Source: Undaria pinnatifida
Lineage: Eukaryota > Sar > Phaeophyceae > Laminariales > Alariaceae
NCBI GenBank assembly: GCA_012845835.1
Contig: JABAKD010000006.1
Span: 11,266,945 to 11,330,944, forward strand
Direction of reading: 5' to 3'
DNA length: 64,000 nucleotides
Shown here: one piece after another, positions 63,836 to 64,000 of the stretch
Layout of the letters: every line of letters starts with the position of its first letter
Position numbering within the stretch: position 1 is the first letter of the stretch
The notes under the pieces: model-generated
What the model saw: the letters and a program-made list of their open reading frames with translations, nothing else
The model's database searches: none
What the model was told of the DNA's origin: nothing
Made by a program: the position numbers and the translations under genes

Positions 63836-64000
63836 CGCGCACCCTTACAATAACTCATACTGGTGAGCACCAACAACACCGGTGGACGAGCCCCCCCCGT
63901 CTAGTCGACATAGTAGACGGAGGGCGAAAGGTGGACTTTCTGGGGGCATTGTGGAAACCCAGCTATGACGAAAAATCCACATAACGTTGGCGAAACTCCA

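Overview
This is a 64 kb piece of nuclear DNA from a eukaryote. It is gene-poor and repeat-dense. The signs are GT-AG introns of 0.7 to 2 kb, LINE and LTR retroelements, hAT-like and pogo-like DNA transposons, many MITEs and long microsatellites. There are no bacterial operons, rRNA genes or intact tRNA genes. Long introns, moderate GC and this mix of elements would suit a brown alga or another large-genome stramenopile, but nothing here fixes the taxon. Most open frames are low-complexity shadows, and many of them do not start with ATG.

Left end (1-4.7 kb): part of one real gene on the minus strand. Three exons join in phase to give an alpha/beta hydrolase (HSL/arylacetamide-deacetylase-like) whose HGGGW oxyanion-hole motif is split by an intron filled with a telomere-like G-rich minisatellite. 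The remaining exons lie beyond the left edge. From 5 to 14 kb there are MITEs, tandem duplications, a (TAC)n expansion inside a dispersed repeat, and a 1.39 kb pogo-like element carrying only the C-terminal part of a transposase. From 14.6 to 19.2 kb a ~600 bp repeat occurs three times in the same orientation. From 19.75 to 21.6 kb lies a decayed LINE (minus) with its 3' UTR and an (AAC)n tail. From 22 to 30.5 kb are tandem arrays and two hAT-like insertions, each sitting inside a repeat for which an uninterrupted relative exists in the same window, so the target-site duplications can be checked.

Centre and right: 36,029-50,039 is a single 14 kb element bounded by direct 378 bp repeats that look identical by eye. 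It has no gag-pol-sized reading frame. Instead it is pyrimidine-rich and built largely of successive degenerate tandem arrays. I read it as a very young, giant, non-autonomous LTR-type element and regard it as the most interesting object here. To its right are a truncated exon-like ORF, a 430 bp (GTT)n tract, tRNA-like repeat units, several copies of a ~290-450 bp repeat with C-rich leaders, a second LINE fragment, a ~320 bp G-rich G4-prone tract, and more MITEs up to a tandem array at 63.4-63.8 kb that is split by a small hAT-like MITE.

Repeat families recur across the window and are labelled R1-R13 below. R2 and R3 have different bodies but share the 3' end TTAATGTGA followed by an (AC)n or (AAC)n tail. 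Because R3 lies directly downstream of the LINE in the same orientation, R3 is probably the LINE 3' UTR, and its scattered copies are probably 5'-truncated insertions. All coordinates of diverged repeats are approximate, read by eye.
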